Positions 63,714 through 64,000 of a stretch of 64,000 nt of DNA are shown piece by piece. Source of the DNA: Tetrahymena thermophila SB210 (taxonomy: Eukaryota; Ciliophora; Oligohymenophorea; Hymenostomatida; Tetrahymenidae); NCBI RefSeq assembly GCF_000189635.1, contig NW_002476412.1, positions 62,001 to 126,000 of the forward strand, read 5' to 3'. Under the pieces are notes generated by a model. That model did not search any database and was not told the DNA's origin. It worked only from the letters and a program-made list of their open reading frames with translations. The position numbers and the translations under genes were made by a program. Every line of letters begins with the position of its first letter. Positions within the stretch are counted from its first letter, which is position 1.

Positions 63714-64000
63714 ACTAAATAAAATATTATCTAAAATATAAATTGTATTTTGTATATAATATACATTTTATTATTTTTACTATTAAAAATATGAAAAATT
63801 AATAAAAACTCTTGATTAAATATTAATAGTTGAAATATAATTATAAAGGAATGAGAATCATCCATCAATGTATCTTAAAAGAGTTTGTTTGTATATTTAT
63901 TTTAGATTTTATTTTTTATATTTTCAAAATAAAAGTTAATAAAATTCATAAAAATTATAATTATTCTTAAGTTAAAACTCTGGTAGAGACAGACCATTTT
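63714..64000. other. 3' flank, window end
   Basis: Only AT-rich sequence follows the p28 stop; no feature seen. Confidence 0.5.

Noticed and set aside
1..64000. tRNA, rRNA, telomere repeats or the ciliate chromosome-breakage sequence
   Set aside because: I looked for typical T-loop sequences, G4T2 repeats and the breakage motif and saw none; a covariance search was not possible.

Overview
The window looks like nuclear DNA of an oligohymenophorean ciliate, most likely Tetrahymena or a close relative. The sequence is extremely AT-rich. Every recognisable gene reads through only if TAA and TAG encode glutamine and TGA is the sole stop. Introns are short, AT-rich and GT..AG. Intraflagellar transport and axonemal dynein genes are present. 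Under the standard code almost all genes appear as short broken ORFs, so I re-read the genes in the ciliate code; coordinates below come from hand translation with frame and splice-phase bookkeeping.

Left third (1-21,000): two tandem arrays of a roughly 330-400 bp unit (1-3060 and about 17,180-21,000) bracket a direct segmental duplication. The duplication carries two large intronless protein-kinase-like genes (4019-7936 and 10760-14455, minus strand) and AT-rich flanks that also resemble each other. Each array unit contains a 25-50 codon block whose frame is mostly conserved while its third positions vary. Both arrays end in the same non-repeated flank. A small possible two-exon gene lies at 16294-16675.

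Middle (22,000-47,000): an AlkB-type alkane/fatty-acid hydroxylase (22074-23312, minus) is followed by a five-exon cyclic-nucleotide-gated potassium channel with a CCHC zinc-knuckle tail (25337-29688, plus). Next are four tandem copies of a secreted cysteine-rich gene (minus) and a NACHT-WD40 gene of about 2200 codons (40394-47012, minus) that carries one apparent single-base frameshift. A degenerate copy of the 3' end of this gene (37035-38030) lies between the third and fourth cysteine-rich genes, so the block [cysteine-rich gene + WD40 3' end] was duplicated. One solitary inverted copy of the left-arm array unit lies at 32205-32425.

Right (47,000-64,000): a leucine-rich-repeat gene hidden in apparent intergenic DNA (47940-49174, plus) is built of exons of 90-93 nt, all joined in phase 2. 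A surface/secreted-protein cluster on the minus strand follows: knottin-like peptide gene, two GPI-anchored immobilization-antigen-like genes of identical length, and a second knottin-like gene. Two ciliary genes close the window: IFT52 (seven exons, 59023-61901) and the p28 axonemal dynein light chain (four exons, 62639-63713), both plus. Outside these genes most DNA is AT-rich spacer. I saw no tRNA, rRNA, CRISPR array or telomeric repeat.
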